This document shows positions 36,858 through 46,619 of a DNA stretch of 64,000 bases, in pieces. The stretch is from Tardiphaga robiniae. GTDB taxonomy: Bacteria > Pseudomonadota > Alphaproteobacteria > Rhizobiales > Xanthobacteraceae. The notes beneath the pieces were generated by a model, which made no database searches, was not told where the DNA came from, and worked only from the letters and a program-made list of their open reading frames with translations. The stretch covers positions 62,001 to 126,000 of the forward strand of contig NZ_JABMCJ010000094.1 of assembly GCF_013359755.1 (NCBI RefSeq), in the 5' to 3' direction. The translations under genes were made by a program, and so were the position numbers. Numbering within the stretch: position 1 is the first letter of the stretch; each line of letters starts with the position of its first letter.

Positions 36858-37603
36858 CGATGGAATTCCTTAACAGACGAGGCCAGCTCACAGGAGTTGC
36901 AATAGAACGGGTATCACCATCACGGATTGATGCGCGACACGACATGAATGCAACAAAAAAGCGCGTCTGACGAGGGCGAAGAAGGCTGCAACATGCCCGT
37001 CTGCAAACGTTTTTGGCGAGCTGGCCTCAAGGCGCCTTTTAGCCTCTCCCACAGCCGCCTGCGATCCGACACCCTTCATCCGCTTGCTGCACCGGCTGCA
37101 GTTTCTACAACACTCGGCGGGGACCGCTGCTCAACCTGTTGAAGGTCGGCGGGCATTCCAATTTTCACTTTCCGCACCGCGACCGCTGACGCGGCAGGAT
37201 CAGTCGATGAGCGACCCCCGCGCCACCACCCATATTCCATGTCTTCAACTGGGTGCACCACGCGCTGCAGCCACATCCTCTACAGGACATGATGAAGCAT
37301 GACATCCTGAGCGTGCGGCGGACTGGATCCATACCTGGTTGGTCATGAAGCTGATCGCATATCAGGGTGGACAAGGCCGAGCGTCGGCACGTCAGATAAC
37401 CGAACTGTCGGAGCTGAAGGACAGGCGCCACACAAGACAATCAATGTCGAGCGAATGCCAAAGGCAGAGCCCATGCCGCAATGCGGCGGGAGCACCATGC
37501 CCGTCCTCTTTCAACTCGATCCACTCCAACGATCTTGGTGACAGAAGGTCGTCAACAAGGGACTCATTTTGAATGGATCGAATTTGACAATTCGCAACGA
37601 GAC
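36858..37603. other. 746-base stretch without a recognisable gene
   Basis: Frames on both strands are short and lack coding bias or recognisable protein motifs. Base composition is patchy and less G+C rich than the flanking genes. It may contain decayed sequence; I could not identify the source. Confidence 0.45.
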
Positions 37604-37951
37604 TCAGTCGGCAGTACCTTGTGGTTCGGGCGGATCCTGATCAGGCGCATCACCAAGCGCCTTCCCCCGGGCGAGACTCCGTTCTTCCTGCACCCTGATA
37701 TTATGCATCAGAGCTGTGAGGCGACGGCCAGTGATGGGCTGACCATCACCCTGGGTAACGCCCTGCGCAGCAAGGCCCGCAGCAATTTCGGTCCACGTTG
37801 CGCCGTCTTCACGGTGCATCCGCTCCAGTTCCCGAAGGTTCTTTCGAATAATTTCAGTCGCGCCAGATTTGATCTTGCCGATCGGCGAATCCTGCCGCTC
37901 GGCTTTCAACAATTTCACGTAATCGCGAAGGCTTTTGAGATCGATATCCAT
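37604..37951 (-). CDS. Small helical protein of unknown function, possibly of mobile-element origin
   Basis: This 115-residue protein begins MDIDLKSLRDYVKLLKAE and is mostly helical. The middle part reads IIRKNLRELERMHREDGATW then TEIAAGLAAQGV and ITGRRLTALMHNI. The TWTEIAAGL segment and the spacing resemble a small helix-turn-helix module, as in short proteins of integrative elements and plasmids; this is a resemblance, not a match. It is isolated in a gene-poor stretch. The ATG at 37951 is chosen over a GTG six bases upstream; neither has a strong ribosome site. Confidence 0.6.
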   Translation of the reverse strand: MDIDLKSLRDYVKLLKAERQDSPIGKIKSGATEIIRKNLRELERMHREDGATWTEIAAGLAAQGVTQGDGQPITGRRLTALMHNIRVQEERSLARGKALGDAPDQDPPEPQGTAD

Positions 37952-38473
37952 GGCCACGGCAATAGTGTCGGTTTCTTAAAACGCCACTTCATCAACCGAT
38001 GAATAGCCCCTATCGATCTATTATCAAGATTTACGGCATTTAACTCAATGCGCGGATTTACCGATTTGATCTGATAGACTTTGGAGTGAGGCAGCTCGAC
38101 TCATCTATATTTTTACGAATCAATTTCAATATTCTTTGGGTCGACTTTAATTTGATTGTCGCGCATCTCATTGATCGTGCGTGCGCCATTCTCCATTCTT
38201 CGATCAAATCGCCACCCCGTGACGGTCGTGAGATGAGCGGCTAGCATCTCGTGACCACACGAAGACCACACCGATAACTACACAACTCCTATGCGCTCTT
38301 GTGCACGACATATCGGTGCGGACGGCACCCGATCATCGTTCGAACGATCTGCATCGTCGTGCGATGAAGATCGACCGTCGGTTGATCGTTTGCGCACACA
38401 TCTATCTCGACGGCTTCGCGCAAGCTTCGCTTGTTACGCCGCTCTTACGATTTGATTGCCACTGCAGACAGTC
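37952..38473. other. 522-base A+T-rich intergenic stretch
   Basis: No gene is seen. The left half is markedly A+T rich. A short dyad GAGATG/CATCTC (about 38231-38252) and the palindrome TCGTTCGAACGA (about 38336-38347) are visible. Either could be chance or a regulator site. Confidence 0.4.
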
Positions 38474-39358
38474 ATGACCAATGCAAAGATCAGCATGACG
38501 ATGTCCAAGAAACCGTCGGATTCACAGTCGACCGCTGTGGAAAACGGCAGCCTGTTTCGTGAGCAATCACCGAATTCACACTCCACGCCAAAACCTCACA
38601 TCGCTGCTGCCGCCGCGATCGACGAGCTTCTCGCCAGCGAGGCGCGGGCAAATATGCAACGCGCTCGCATTTCCACCCGCGAAGAGCCGATCAAGGCAAA
38701 GGTGCGCTTCACTGTGCCGCCCGCCCGTATTGTCGCAAGACCGTTACAATCGCCGGCATGGAAAGCTCCATTCTTCTCCCTGGCGATGGTCGTCGGCCTG
38801 TCAACGCTCGTTTCCGCTGGCGCGATTGCCTATCTGCTCCTGCGGCCGATGACATCTTCAGCCGTATCTGATGCGGATCTTCGCAGCATTCGCGATTCCG
38901 TCGCGCAGCTACGACGGCAAGTTGCGGAGATGACCGGCGATGTGGCGAGCAGTCGCGCTGCCGCTGAAGCTGCCCGTACGCAGGCCGCCGAACAGGCAAG
39001 CCGCGCACAAGATCGCGCCGACCGCGAACAAACCGCTCTGGCTGCGAAATTTGCACGCATTGCCGATGAGAAAGCACAAGCGGTACAGGTCGCAGCCACG
39101 CTGGCGAATACTGCCGATATCACCGGCACGGTGCAGCCTCAGGCGCAACGGCCAGCAAATACGTCACGCGAAGTTATTCCCGGCTGGCACGTGCGTCGCG
39201 CCTATGATGGCGTCGCAGTGCTCGAGGGGAAGACCGGCGTGATTGAGGTCGTGCCGGGGCAGGATGTCCCTGCTCTCGGGCGGATCCAGGAAATCAAGAA
39301 CGAAAACAACCGCTGGCAGGTTCTGACCAGCAGAGGCGTCATCCTTTCAGGTCGCTGA
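38474..39358 (+). CDS. Single-pass membrane protein with a periplasmic coiled coil
   Basis: This 294-residue protein has a polar, positively charged N-terminal part (about residues 1-100), one membrane helix (FFSLAMVVGLSTLVSAGAIA, near residue 105-128), and a long Ala/Arg/Glu-rich coiled coil (about 135-215). A compact C-terminal domain contains VIPGWHVRRAYDGVAVLEGK then VVPGQDVPALGRIQEI and ends VLTSRGVILSGR. The topology is cytoplasmic N-terminus and periplasmic C-terminus. I recognise the C-terminal pattern from Bradyrhizobium-type hypothetical proteins but know no function. The ATG at 38474 is one of several possible starts (38495, 38501). Confidence 0.68.
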   Translation: MTNAKISMTMSKKPSDSQSTAVENGSLFREQSPNSHSTPKPHIAAAAAIDELLASEARANMQRARISTREEPIKAKVRFTVPPARIVARPLQSPAWKAPFFSLAMVVGLSTLVSAGAIAYLLLRPMTSSAVSDADLRSIRDSVAQLRRQVAEMTGDVASSRAAAEAARTQAAEQASRAQDRADREQTALAAKFARIADEKAQAVQVAATLANTADITGTVQPQAQRPANTSREVIPGWHVRRAYDGVAVLEGKTGVIEVVPGQDVPALGRIQEIKNENNRWQVLTSRGVILSGR

Positions 39359-40260
39359 ATTGATGCCTCGATCTGACTGATCGATACTAACGGCCACGCA
39401 CAGGCAGGATGCTCGTGACACGCTGGATGACTACCAAGGACGACGCCGACAAGATCGGCAGCTTCGGATTCGCATCGAGCGATCCGAGCGCCCTATATGG
39501 CACGCTCTTGAGAACGGATATCAGTATTGGCCGATGCCGACTGATATCGGACCCACGCAATCGCATGTTGCTGCCCCGCACATGACGAACAGACTCTCGC
39601 TCCATATGCCCGCGCACGACAATCAATGCGTTTTGCCGTGTGGTACTGCACTGGTTCAAACCGGTGAAGTCGCGATTGCATCTATGCCGGCACGCTGTGA
39701 GATAGTTGGGTGCAAAAAGAGTCCGACTAAATCGTCGCGCTTCATGAATTATCCACTTGTTAGTTTGCTTCAACTGCATGGTTTGCATGCACGACTCTTT
39801 GCAAATTTGTGCACCTCGACTACTTGATGATGCGGTATCATCTTGATGACCAGTATGCCGATTCGCGTGTGTGACAACTCGGGCAAGTTCAGCCGATCAA
39901 AGCGCCAGATATCGACGATACGGCACGCGATCGGCCACTTCCCCCGTTTTGACATTAGCGCTGGTTCGGTTCTGTCACCGACCGTGCACGACCATGAGAT
40001 GTCATGTTGTGTTCACATAGCGAGAGGGAGCTCTCTGAAACTACGGATGAATGCAAGTCGGAGAATGTGAGCTGACCGCATCACAGCATTGGGTATCCCG
40101 TAAAAAGCGACCGGGCCTCCCATTTGCAAGTCAGCGAATCGCTCAAAGGCCCATCCATCCGCTCAAGTAACTGTTGTGTTGCGTCTTCAAGACAAAAATG
40201 GGGCGAGTGCGCCTAATTCGACCCCATAACGATATCAAGGCGAACACGCAGGGGATTAAA
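39359..40260. other. 902-base region without a clear gene upstream of the flagellar regulator
   Basis: Frames at 39387-39788 (minus) and 39534-39827 (plus) lack coding bias and recognisable features. The region is relatively A+T rich and must contain the promoter of the regulator gene. A long leader or small RNA is possible but I see no decisive structure. Confidence 0.4.
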
Positions 40261-40974
40261 ATGTTTGTTGTAATCGATGACCGAGAGGGCGTCACACAAG
40301 GCTATGCGGCCGGGTTTGATCGCGAAGGGGTTGTATCGATTGGCTTCACTTCTACAGACTTTCGCGATTGGCTGGAATGTGCCGTTGGTAATGATTTAAC
40401 TGTCATTCGGGCCTTTCTGCTGGGCGATTGTCCGGATCGGACGAGCATCCCATCCAGTATCCGCAACAGGTCACGGGCGCCGATTATTGCGCTCAACAGC
40501 CTGAAGCACCTCAAGCAGACCATTGAGTTATTCGAAGCTGGCGTCGATGACGTCGTTCACGCACCGGTCCACGTCCGCGAGATCATGGCACGAACGGCAG
40601 TTATTCGCCGCCGCACCATCGATCAGCATGAACCGGCACAAACGAGCGTAATTCGTGTCTTTCTCGATGGCCGCGACCCGGAGGTTGCCGGTCGCACTTT
40701 GATTCTGCCACGACGCGAACTACGCATTCTCGAACACCTGGTCGGGCATCAGGGCAAATGGCTGACGAAGACCCAGCTCTTCAACGCCATCTACGGTCTG
40801 TTCGATGCCAGCTTCGATGAGAATGTGATCGAAAGCCATGTGAGCAAGCTGCGCAAGAAGCTACGCGATCATCTCGGCTTCGACCCGATCGAATCGAAGC
40901 GTTATATGGGTTACCGGCTGGACGATCTGAAGTCTCGTCCCGCTCACGAAGCGCCTATTTCAAAGGCGAACTAA
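40261..40974 (+). CDS. ftcR: Flagellar transcriptional regulator, OmpR-like (FtcR/LafR/Rem family)
   Basis: This 237-residue response-regulator-like protein has an N-terminal receiver (about residues 1-118) and a C-terminal winged helix (about 128-228) with LPRRELRILEHLVGHQGKWL, NAIYGLFDASFDENVIESHV and SKLRKKLRDHLGFDPIESKR. This C-terminal region is very like Brucella FtcR, which activates flagellar genes, and related to S. meliloti Rem and Bradyrhizobium LafR (from memory). The receiver is unusual: acidic residues Asp6 and Asp7 are present, and Asp56 is a candidate acceptor (LLGDCPD). But the conserved Lys-Pro is replaced by His-Ala-Pro at 100-102. No histidine kinase is adjacent. It converges on the minus-strand flagellar cluster. 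Confidence 0.85.
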   Translation: MFVVIDDREGVTQGYAAGFDREGVVSIGFTSTDFRDWLECAVGNDLTVIRAFLLGDCPDRTSIPSSIRNRSRAPIIALNSLKHLKQTIELFEAGVDDVVHAPVHVREIMARTAVIRRRTIDQHEPAQTSVIRVFLDGRDPEVAGRTLILPRRELRILEHLVGHQGKWLTKTQLFNAIYGLFDASFDENVIESHVSKLRKKLRDHLGFDPIESKRYMGYRLDDLKSRPAHEAPISKAN

Positions 40975-41143
40975 GGCTCACGCCTTACGCGCAAGAGGAC
41001 GCCGACTACGGCGTTGGCGTCCACCGCCTCCTCGAACTGCTGTGCAAGACACAGAGCTTCTCGCGCAACACGAAGTACCACACATCCACCACGCTAGATC
41101 ATCGAGTATCACCGTACCACAGCGATGACCACTCGCTGTAGTC

Positions 41144-41596
41144 TCAGCGGCGAATCTGATCCTTCGACACATAGTTGAAATCCTGCACCAGGACTTCCTG
41201 CAGCGCGTCCGTCTGCAGACGCTTGTTGACCTGCGCGCGCACCGTCTGTGCGAATTGTGTGAGGTCGTAACGACCGAGATTCTTGAAATCGAGCTTCTGG
41301 TCGCCATAGATCATACGGAATGCTTCATCGACGACGAACGGCTCCGGCGGCACCGGCAGCTGACGCAGGACTTTGGCGTTAGCGGTGAAGACGAGTTGGG
41401 TGACGATATAGCCCTGAACGCTGCCGTCAGCGATCATCGGCACATTGATCACCTTGACCTTTTCATAAACCAGACCTTCAGGTTGGTCCTGCTTCGCGGG
41501 CAATGCGGCCGCAGTCTCCTTCCAGTAGGAGATCCCGAAACTGGTACCCACAGTGACGAGGCAGGCCCAAATGCCCGTGATCAGCAGCTTCATCAT
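41144..41596 (-). CDS. Flagellar-locus membrane protein, FliL-like in layout
   Basis: This 150-residue protein has one N-terminal membrane segment (about residues 4-24) and a periplasmic domain with VINVPMIADGSVQGYIVTQL and DLTQFAQTVRAQVNKRLQTD. The plan, one membrane pass followed by a compact domain ending in a helix, resembles FliL, but the true fliL is present elsewhere in the cluster. It is the last gene of the flagellar series and overlaps the preceding gene by four bases. Function unknown. Confidence 0.65.
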   Translation of the reverse strand: MMKLLITGIWACLVTVGTSFGISYWKETAAALPAKQDQPEGLVYEKVKVINVPMIADGSVQGYIVTQLVFTANAKVLRQLPVPPEPFVVDEAFRMIYGDQKLDFKNLGRYDLTQFAQTVRAQVNKRLQTDALQEVLVQDFNYVSKDQIRR

Positions 41597-42102
41597 TTGC
41601 GCTTGCCTGCGATCGCCAGGGAATAGGTGCCGTCCGATTCAACCTCCTGGATCGAACGCGCGATGATGGCCGAGACCTCACGCACCGCATCGAGATGGAT
41701 CTGTAACGCCGCTTGATTACGAATCAGGCTGGCGCGCAACAGTGTGAGTTGCGGCGCGACACGCGGATCGTTCTTGATGTCCTGAGTCAGCCGCATCGCG
41801 CGAGTCAGCTCGAGCAGACCACGGTTCTTGCGCTGGCTGAAGCCGTCGAAATCCACTACGGCGCGAACCTCAAGCTTCTCCGTCTCTTCGTCGATGGTTG
41901 CTTTCAACCGATCAATCGCGGTCAGCGCGCTACTTTGGGTGCCGAGCCATTGGCCAGGCGTATCGTCCCCCTCGCCGAAAATGGGGGCCTCCTGCACAGC
42001 CGATTCAGGAAGGTCGGTCTCAGGCAAGGCCAGAGCCTGCGCCTCGACGGGGATGACTGAGGTCTGCTGTTCGATCTGTTCCATGTCGATCTCTACTGTC
42101 AT
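41593..42102 (-). CDS. Putative flagellar chaperone, FlgN-like
   Basis: This 169-residue protein is acidic at the N-terminus, then mostly helical (AIDRLKATIDEETEKLEVRA, NRGLLELTRAMRLTQDIKND). Size, helical content and position near flgK/flgL genes suggest the FlgN export chaperone of the hook-associated proteins, but similarity is weak and I treat it as tentative. It lies 15 bases after the rod-binding gene and overlaps the next gene by four bases. Confidence 0.55.
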   Translation of the reverse strand: MTVEIDMEQIEQQTSVIPVEAQALALPETDLPESAVQEAPIFGEGDDTPGQWLGTQSSALTAIDRLKATIDEETEKLEVRAVVDFDGFSQRKNRGLLELTRAMRLTQDIKNDPRVAPQLTLLRASLIRNQAALQIHLDAVREVSAIIARSIQEVESDGTYSLAIAGKRK

Positions 42103-42117
42103 GGCCGGATTCGGCCG

Positions 42118-42582
42118 TTAGCCTTCGGAAGTTGGAGCCGATGTCGGGCGCGATTTGGCCAGTTGCTTGGCGATGCCGACGCCGTTGCCCTTGGCCATTT
42201 CATTGCCGATCTGCTCGGCGAGCATCGAACGCCAGACATTGCCGGCGGTACCCTTGCCGAATACGTCCTCCGCATCCTTCGGCAGCATCGTTTCCACGAA
42301 CATCTGCAGCACGAAGGCTTCGAACTTGCGGTAAACCGGGTTGCTTCCCTCAGCCTTCCGGATGATCGGCGTTGACACTATCTCTCCGCCGCTGACGGGG
42401 GCAGACTTCGCGCTCTGGGCGGCCTGCCCTGCGGCAAACTCGTCGGCGACCGCAGATGCGAAGTTCGCATCGCCCGCCGGCGCCATACGCTCGAGCCTCG
42501 TTGCCGCGACACGTTGAGCGGCCGGATCCGCCGCCTTCATGACATCCGCAATTAGATCGTTCGATACCGGGGCGACTGTCAT
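42118..42582 (-). CDS. flgJ: Rod-binding protein (FlgJ N-terminal domain; CheL-like)
   Basis: This 154-residue protein has the FlgJ rod-binding domain in its second half: YRKFEAFVLQMFVETMLPKD, VFGKGTAGNVWRSMLAEQIG, NEMAKGNGVGIAKQLAKS. The muramidase half found in enterobacterial FlgJ is absent, as usual in alphaproteobacteria, where the gene has also been called cheL. A separate lytic transglycosylase at 51300-51908 probably supplies the peptidoglycan cutting. It would act as rod cap during assembly in the periplasm. Confidence 0.8.
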   Translation of the reverse strand: MTVAPVSNDLIADVMKAADPAAQRVAATRLERMAPAGDANFASAVADEFAAGQAAQSAKSAPVSGGEIVSTPIIRKAEGSNPVYRKFEAFVLQMFVETMLPKDAEDVFGKGTAGNVWRSMLAEQIGNEMAKGNGVGIAKQLAKSRPTSAPTSEG

Positions 42583-42618
42583 GTCACGCCCTGCATAGTT
42601 GTGAGAGCTTTCATCGGC

Positions 42619-43014
42619 CTATCCTCCCTCGATCGAGCGCCGCACGGCCTTGTCGATTTCGTCGTCCAGAACCCGCTTTTCGTCGGCCCGAACCGTGCGT
42701 CCGACCGCCGACTTCACCATTTTCAGCGCATGCTTCAGCTTGCGGCCTTCATCGCGTGCATGCACCGCCAGTCTTTCCTTGGCCTTGGCCACGACGCCTT
42801 GTTCGATGCTCGCGGCGCGCAAACTCTGGCTCGCCGTCTGCACGGCGAGGTCCGGAAGTTTGCTCTCGTCATTGAAACCTTCGAGAATGACGCGCTGCTT
42901 TTCCTCGAGCTGGTTTTCTCGTGCCTGGCATTCCATCAGCTGCCACTCGGCAATCCGATGCAGCCTGGCCTGCACGGCGGCGATACGGCGGATCTTGCGG
43001 TCGCGCTTCTGCAT
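42619..43014 (-). CDS. fliJ: Flagellar export chaperone, FliJ-like
   Basis: This 131-residue protein is almost wholly a charged coiled coil (KRDRKIRRIAAVQARLHRIA, ENQLEEKQRVILEGFND, ARDEGRKLKHALKMVKSAVG). Size and composition fit FliJ, the general chaperone of the export apparatus that contacts FlhA and FliI. The sequence is divergent, so the call rests partly on its position six bases after fliR in an export-gene cluster. Confidence 0.68.
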   Translation of the reverse strand: MQKRDRKIRRIAAVQARLHRIAEWQLMECQARENQLEEKQRVILEGFNDESKLPDLAVQTASQSLRAASIEQGVVAKAKERLAVHARDEGRKLKHALKMVKSAVGRTVRADEKRVLDDEIDKAVRRSIEGG

Positions 43015-43020
43015 GGCTCG

Positions 43021-43767
43021 TCACCCGGACAGCCAGGACGCGAAGGCGATGCTGAATTGCAGCACCATTTCGCGGCCCGTGAGATAGAGCAGCAGTAGAC
43101 CGCCAGTGAGTACAAATGGAATCGAGATAAAGTAGACGGGAATGCTTGGCGTCAGTTTATTGGCGAGACCGACCGCGAAATTGACGATGACAGCATAGAT
43201 AACGAAGGGACTGGCGACCCGGAGCGCCAGCGTAAAGGCCATGGAGAGATGATCTACGAGTTGCGTTAGCCCGCCCTCGGCGCTGATCCCGGTTGCCGGC
43301 AACCAGATCTGATAGGACCCGACTAGGCCGCGCAACAATTCCCAATGCTGGTCGGTTACAAAGAAGACCACCGTCGCAGTCAGCGTGATCAGCGGCACCA
43401 GCGCCGGCACATGCTCGCCATCGTCGGCGACACCAGGGAGGGTCAGACCGATCCCCGACGCGACGAATGTGGCCATCGTTTCCAGCGCAGCGAAGAACAT
43501 GCGTGCAGTGAGTCCAATGACCAGGCCCACCATCAGCTCGGACATGATCAGGCGGAGGAGATCCGGCGCCGTCGCCGCTTCCACAGCCGGGCGAACCGTG
43601 GACTCCAGCAGGGGCGTGAGCATCAGAGTGACGCTGATAGCGAGGAACAACCGGATCTGCGTCGGGATATTGACGCGGGAATAGCCCGGCGCCACCATCA
43701 TGCAAGTCCCGATGCGGCAAAAGATCAGGAACGTGGCCAGGATGGAGACCGAGCTGCTTGCGATCAA
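43021..43767 (-). CDS. fliR: Flagellar export gate protein FliR
   Basis: This 248-residue integral membrane protein begins [20 protein letters not shown] and includes [18 protein letters not shown] and [13 protein letters not shown], matching the FliR family in length and hydrophobic pattern (about six helices). It forms the FliPQR channel core of the flagellar type III export machine. Its ATG overlaps the flhA stop by four bases, coupling the two. Confidence 0.93.
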   Translation of the reverse strand: MIASSSVSILATFLIFCRIGTCMMVAPGYSRVNIPTQIRLFLAISVTLMLTPLLESTVRPAVEAATAPDLLRLIMSELMVGLVIGLTARMFFAALETMATFVASGIGLTLPGVADDGEHVPALVPLITLTATVVFFVTDQHWELLRGLVGSYQIWLPATGISAEGGLTQLVDHLSMAFTLALRVASPFVIYAVIVNFAVGLANKLTPSIPVYFISIPFVLTGGLLLLYLTGREMVLQFSIAFASWLSG

Positions 43768-45851
43768 GATACAGCTCCGAGCGACATCACCTCGGCCCCC
43801 CGCGCGATTTCCACATGCGACAGCACCGGCAGCGTGGGGAACATGCGCTCGGTGATCATGCGAACATAAGGACGGACGTCAGGCGGCGCGACCAGCACCG
43901 CAGTGTCGCCATTGGCCGCCGCCTTACGGACCGCAACCGACACGTCATCCGCAAATTGCTCGACCAGCCGCGGATCGGCGTCGAATTCCACGATCTCACC
44001 CTTGCCGTCGCGCTTGATGCTCTGATGGAAGGCGAGGTCCCAGCGATTACCGAGGCGGAGCACCTTGAGCACGCCGTTGTCGGCGAAATCACCGCAGATC
44101 TGCTGCGCAATGCGCATCCGCACATGCTCGGCCACATGCTCGGAACGACGCACATGCGGCGCGATCTCGGCGATGGCTTCCAGAATGAGATGCAGATTGC
44201 GGATCGAGATCCGCTCGGCGAGCAGTAGCTTGAACACCGCCTGCAGCCCGGAATAGGAAATCTGCGATGGCACCATATCCTCTATCAGCCGCTTGTATTC
44301 GGGATCGAGCCGATCGATCAGTGCCCGGGTGTCCTTATAGGTAAGGAGCTGGGCCAGATTGTTGCGGACGACCTCGCTGAGATGCGTGAGCAGCACCGAG
44401 ATATTGTCAGCGATCTTGAATCCGTCCTGTTTGACTTCATCAATAAACGTCTCCGGAACCCACATCGCCTTCATGCCGAAAGCGGGTTCGATCGTCTCGT
44501 CGCCCGGAACATCGGGCTTCCGATCGCCGTCAAACAACACGAGGGACTCGCCGATACGTAGTTCGTGATGGGCCACGACGGTGCCGTAGATCTTGATACG
44601 ATATGACTTCGGCCCGATGGAGAGGTCATCGGTCAGCTTGATCTCGGGAATGACGAAGCCATATTGGGCAGCGAAACGCCGCCGAACCTTGGCCACGCGG
44701 TGCGCCAGTTCGCCATGGGCATTCAGCATCTGAATCGCAAGCTGGCTACCGACGCAGAGCTCGACATCGGAGGTCTTGAGCAATTCCTTGACGGAATCCC
44801 TGTTCTCGATCTGCGCTTTTTCCTGAACCTGCGCGATGCGCGCCTGCTCCACCTTCGCGCGGGCGGCCTGCTGGCGCGGCAGCGTAAAGCTCATGAAGGC
44901 CATGGCGCTGCCAAGCAGCGCGAAGGGCAGGAATGGAAGTCCGGGCAGCAGACCGAGCGCGAACATCATCATCGCGGCAACTGACTGGGCGCGCGGATAC
45001 TTTCCGAGCTGCTTCAGCACCATCTGCTCGGCAGAGCCGCGGGTACCGCCCTTGGAGACGAGCAGACCGGCCGAGAGCGACACAATCAGTGCGGGGATCT
45101 GCGAGACCAGGCCGTCACCGACCGAGAGTTTGGTAAAAACATCAGCGGCGCGTGACAGCTCCATGCCATGATGAGTGACGCCGATGATGATGCCGCCAAA
45201 GATGTTGATGGCGGTGATAATCAGGCCGGCAATCGCGTCGCCGCGCACGAATTTCGAGGCACCGTCCATGGCGCCGAAGAACGAGCTCTCTTCCTCCAGC
45301 TCGTGGCGCCGACGCTGCGCTTCCTTGTCATCGATCAGACCAGCCGACAGGTCGGCGTCGATCGCCATCTGCTTGCCGGGAATGGCGTCAAGCGAAAATC
45401 GGGCGCCGACTTCGGCGATACGCGTCGCACCTTTGGTGATCACCACGAAATTCACGGTGACGAGAATCGCAAAGATAATGAGGCCGATGACGAAGTCGCC
45501 ACCCATCACGAATTTGGCGAAACCGGCGACAACATAGCCGGCGGCGTGCTCTCCCTCACCGCCATGCGACAGGATCACGCGCGTGGTCGCCACGTTCAGC
45601 GCCAATCGCAGGATGGTGGCGATCAGCAGCACCGTGGGAAATGCCGAGAAATCCAGCGGCCGCTGAATCCACAGCGACACCATCAGGATCAGCGCGGACA
45701 ACGCGATCGAGAAGGCCAGGCCGAGGTCGATCAGGATCGTCGGAACCGGCAGCACCAGCATCACCAGAATGGTGACGATGCCGAATGCAAAGGCGACGTC
45801 CGTACCGGCCCGCCGTTCGGCCGGCAGGGCTGAAATCGTTACGTCGGCCAT
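43764..45851 (-). CDS. flhA: Flagellar export apparatus protein FlhA
   Basis: This 695-residue protein has eight N-terminal membrane helices with the family segments [40 protein letters not shown] and [21 protein letters not shown] cytoplasmic domain spans about residues 345-690 ([40 protein letters not shown]). It forms the nonameric ring of the export gate. It sits 75 bases after fliQ and overlaps fliR. Confidence 0.97.
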   Translation of the reverse strand: MADVTISALPAERRAGTDVAFAFGIVTILVMLVLPVPTILIDLGLAFSIALSALILMVSLWIQRPLDFSAFPTVLLIATILRLALNVATTRVILSHGGEGEHAAGYVVAGFAKFVMGGDFVIGLIIFAILVTVNFVVITKGATRIAEVGARFSLDAIPGKQMAIDADLSAGLIDDKEAQRRRHELEEESSFFGAMDGASKFVRGDAIAGLIITAINIFGGIIIGVTHHGMELSRAADVFTKLSVGDGLVSQIPALIVSLSAGLLVSKGGTRGSAEQMVLKQLGKYPRAQSVAAMMMFALGLLPGLPFLPFALLGSAMAFMSFTLPRQQAARAKVEQARIAQVQEKAQIENRDSVKELLKTSDVELCVGSQLAIQMLNAHGELAHRVAKVRRRFAAQYGFVIPEIKLTDDLSIGPKSYRIKIYGTVVAHHELRIGESLVLFDGDRKPDVPGDETIEPAFGMKAMWVPETFIDEVKQDGFKIADNISVLLTHLSEVVRNNLAQLLTYKDTRALIDRLDPEYKRLIEDMVPSQISYSGLQAVFKLLLAERISIRNLHLILEAIAEIAPHVRRSEHVAEHVRMRIAQQICGDFADNGVLKVLRLGNRWDLAFHQSIKRDGKGEIVEFDADPRLVEQFADDVSVAVRKAAANGDTAVLVAPPDVRPYVRMITERMFPTLPVLSHVEIARGAEVMSLGAVS

Positions 45852-45926
45852 GGCAATTCTCGCGCGAATATCATGGCCGCACTGTGCAGCGCCGACCTTG
45901 CGTGAAGATGGTGGAGACGATGGCGG

Positions 45927-46193
45927 CTAGAAACCGCGTTCGATCCGGCCGTAGAGCACTTCGGTGAAGGCGAAGATATGAGCTCCCATGAAGGAGCCGG
46001 TGACGGCGACCACGATCAACATCACCACGATCTTGGGGATGAAGGTCAACGTCATTTCCTGCACCTGGGTCAGCGCCTGCAGGAGGGCAATGACGATGCC
46101 CACGAACATCGCGGCGCCAACCGCCGGGCCGGCAGCAACGATGATGGTCCAGATCGCCTGCTGGGCGATATCGAGGGCGTCGCGCTCGTTCAT
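45927..46193 (-). CDS. fliQ: Flagellar export gate protein FliQ
   Basis: This 88-residue protein has two membrane helices and the family's ALLQALTQVQEMTLTFIPKI motif. It is a component of the FliPQR gate. It lies three bases after flgD. Confidence 0.95.
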   Translation of the reverse strand: MNERDALDIAQQAIWTIIVAAGPAVGAAMFVGIVIALLQALTQVQEMTLTFIPKIVVMLIVVAVTGSFMGAHIFAFTEVLYGRIERGF

Positions 46194-46196
46194 GGT

Positions 46197-46604
46197 TCAG
46201 CTAATGGTAATGCCGGGCCCGAGCTGGACCTTCGTGCCGTTTTCGAGCGTCGCGACCGCACCGCCCTGGATGATATAGACTTCTTTGATCTTGCCGGTCG
46301 TGCTCGTTCCGCTTTCATCCGTGAATGAAGCGGTGCGGCCGATCAGGCCTTCTGCTTGGGTAATCGCGCTGGTCGAAAGCAGCGTGTCGAGCTTTGCATT
46401 GGTCTGAACCGCTTGCTCGACCGACGACAGCTGTGCAAGCTGGCTCATATATTCGGTTGAATCGGTCGGATTGGTGGGATCCTGGTTGCGCATCTGCGCG
46501 ATCAGAAGCTGCAGGAAGCCATTGTAGTCGATCATGTTGGTCGACGACGTCGTCGACGTCGTGTTTGTTGTGGATTTCGCGGTATCTACGCCGTTGACGA
46601 TCAT
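46197..46604 (-). CDS. flgD: Flagellar hook assembly (scaffolding) protein FlgD, short form
   Basis: This 135-residue protein has a Ser/Thr-rich N-terminus and the FlgD core DYNGFLQLLIAQMRNQDPTN, MSQLAQLSSVEQAVQTNAKL, then GLIGRTASFTDESG. Only the N-terminal FlgD domain and a short beta segment are present, as in other alphaproteobacteria; the enterobacterial protein is about 230. It caps the growing hook. It lies between flbT and fliQ. Confidence 0.92.
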   Translation of the reverse strand: MIVNGVDTAKSTTNTTSTTSSTNMIDYNGFLQLLIAQMRNQDPTNPTDSTEYMSQLAQLSSVEQAVQTNAKLDTLLSTSAITQAEGLIGRTASFTDESGTSTTGKIKEVYIIQGGAVATLENGTKVQLGPGITIS

Positions 46605-46619
46605 CTCGCTCTCCCTTGG

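Noticed and set aside
35615-40260. Integrated element with attachment-site duplication at the tRNA-Arg
   Set aside because: I looked for a copy of the tRNA 3' end (CGAATCGTGTCGGGTGCGCC) downstream and saw none, and there is no integrase gene. Only the weaker claim of an unusual gene-poor region is kept.
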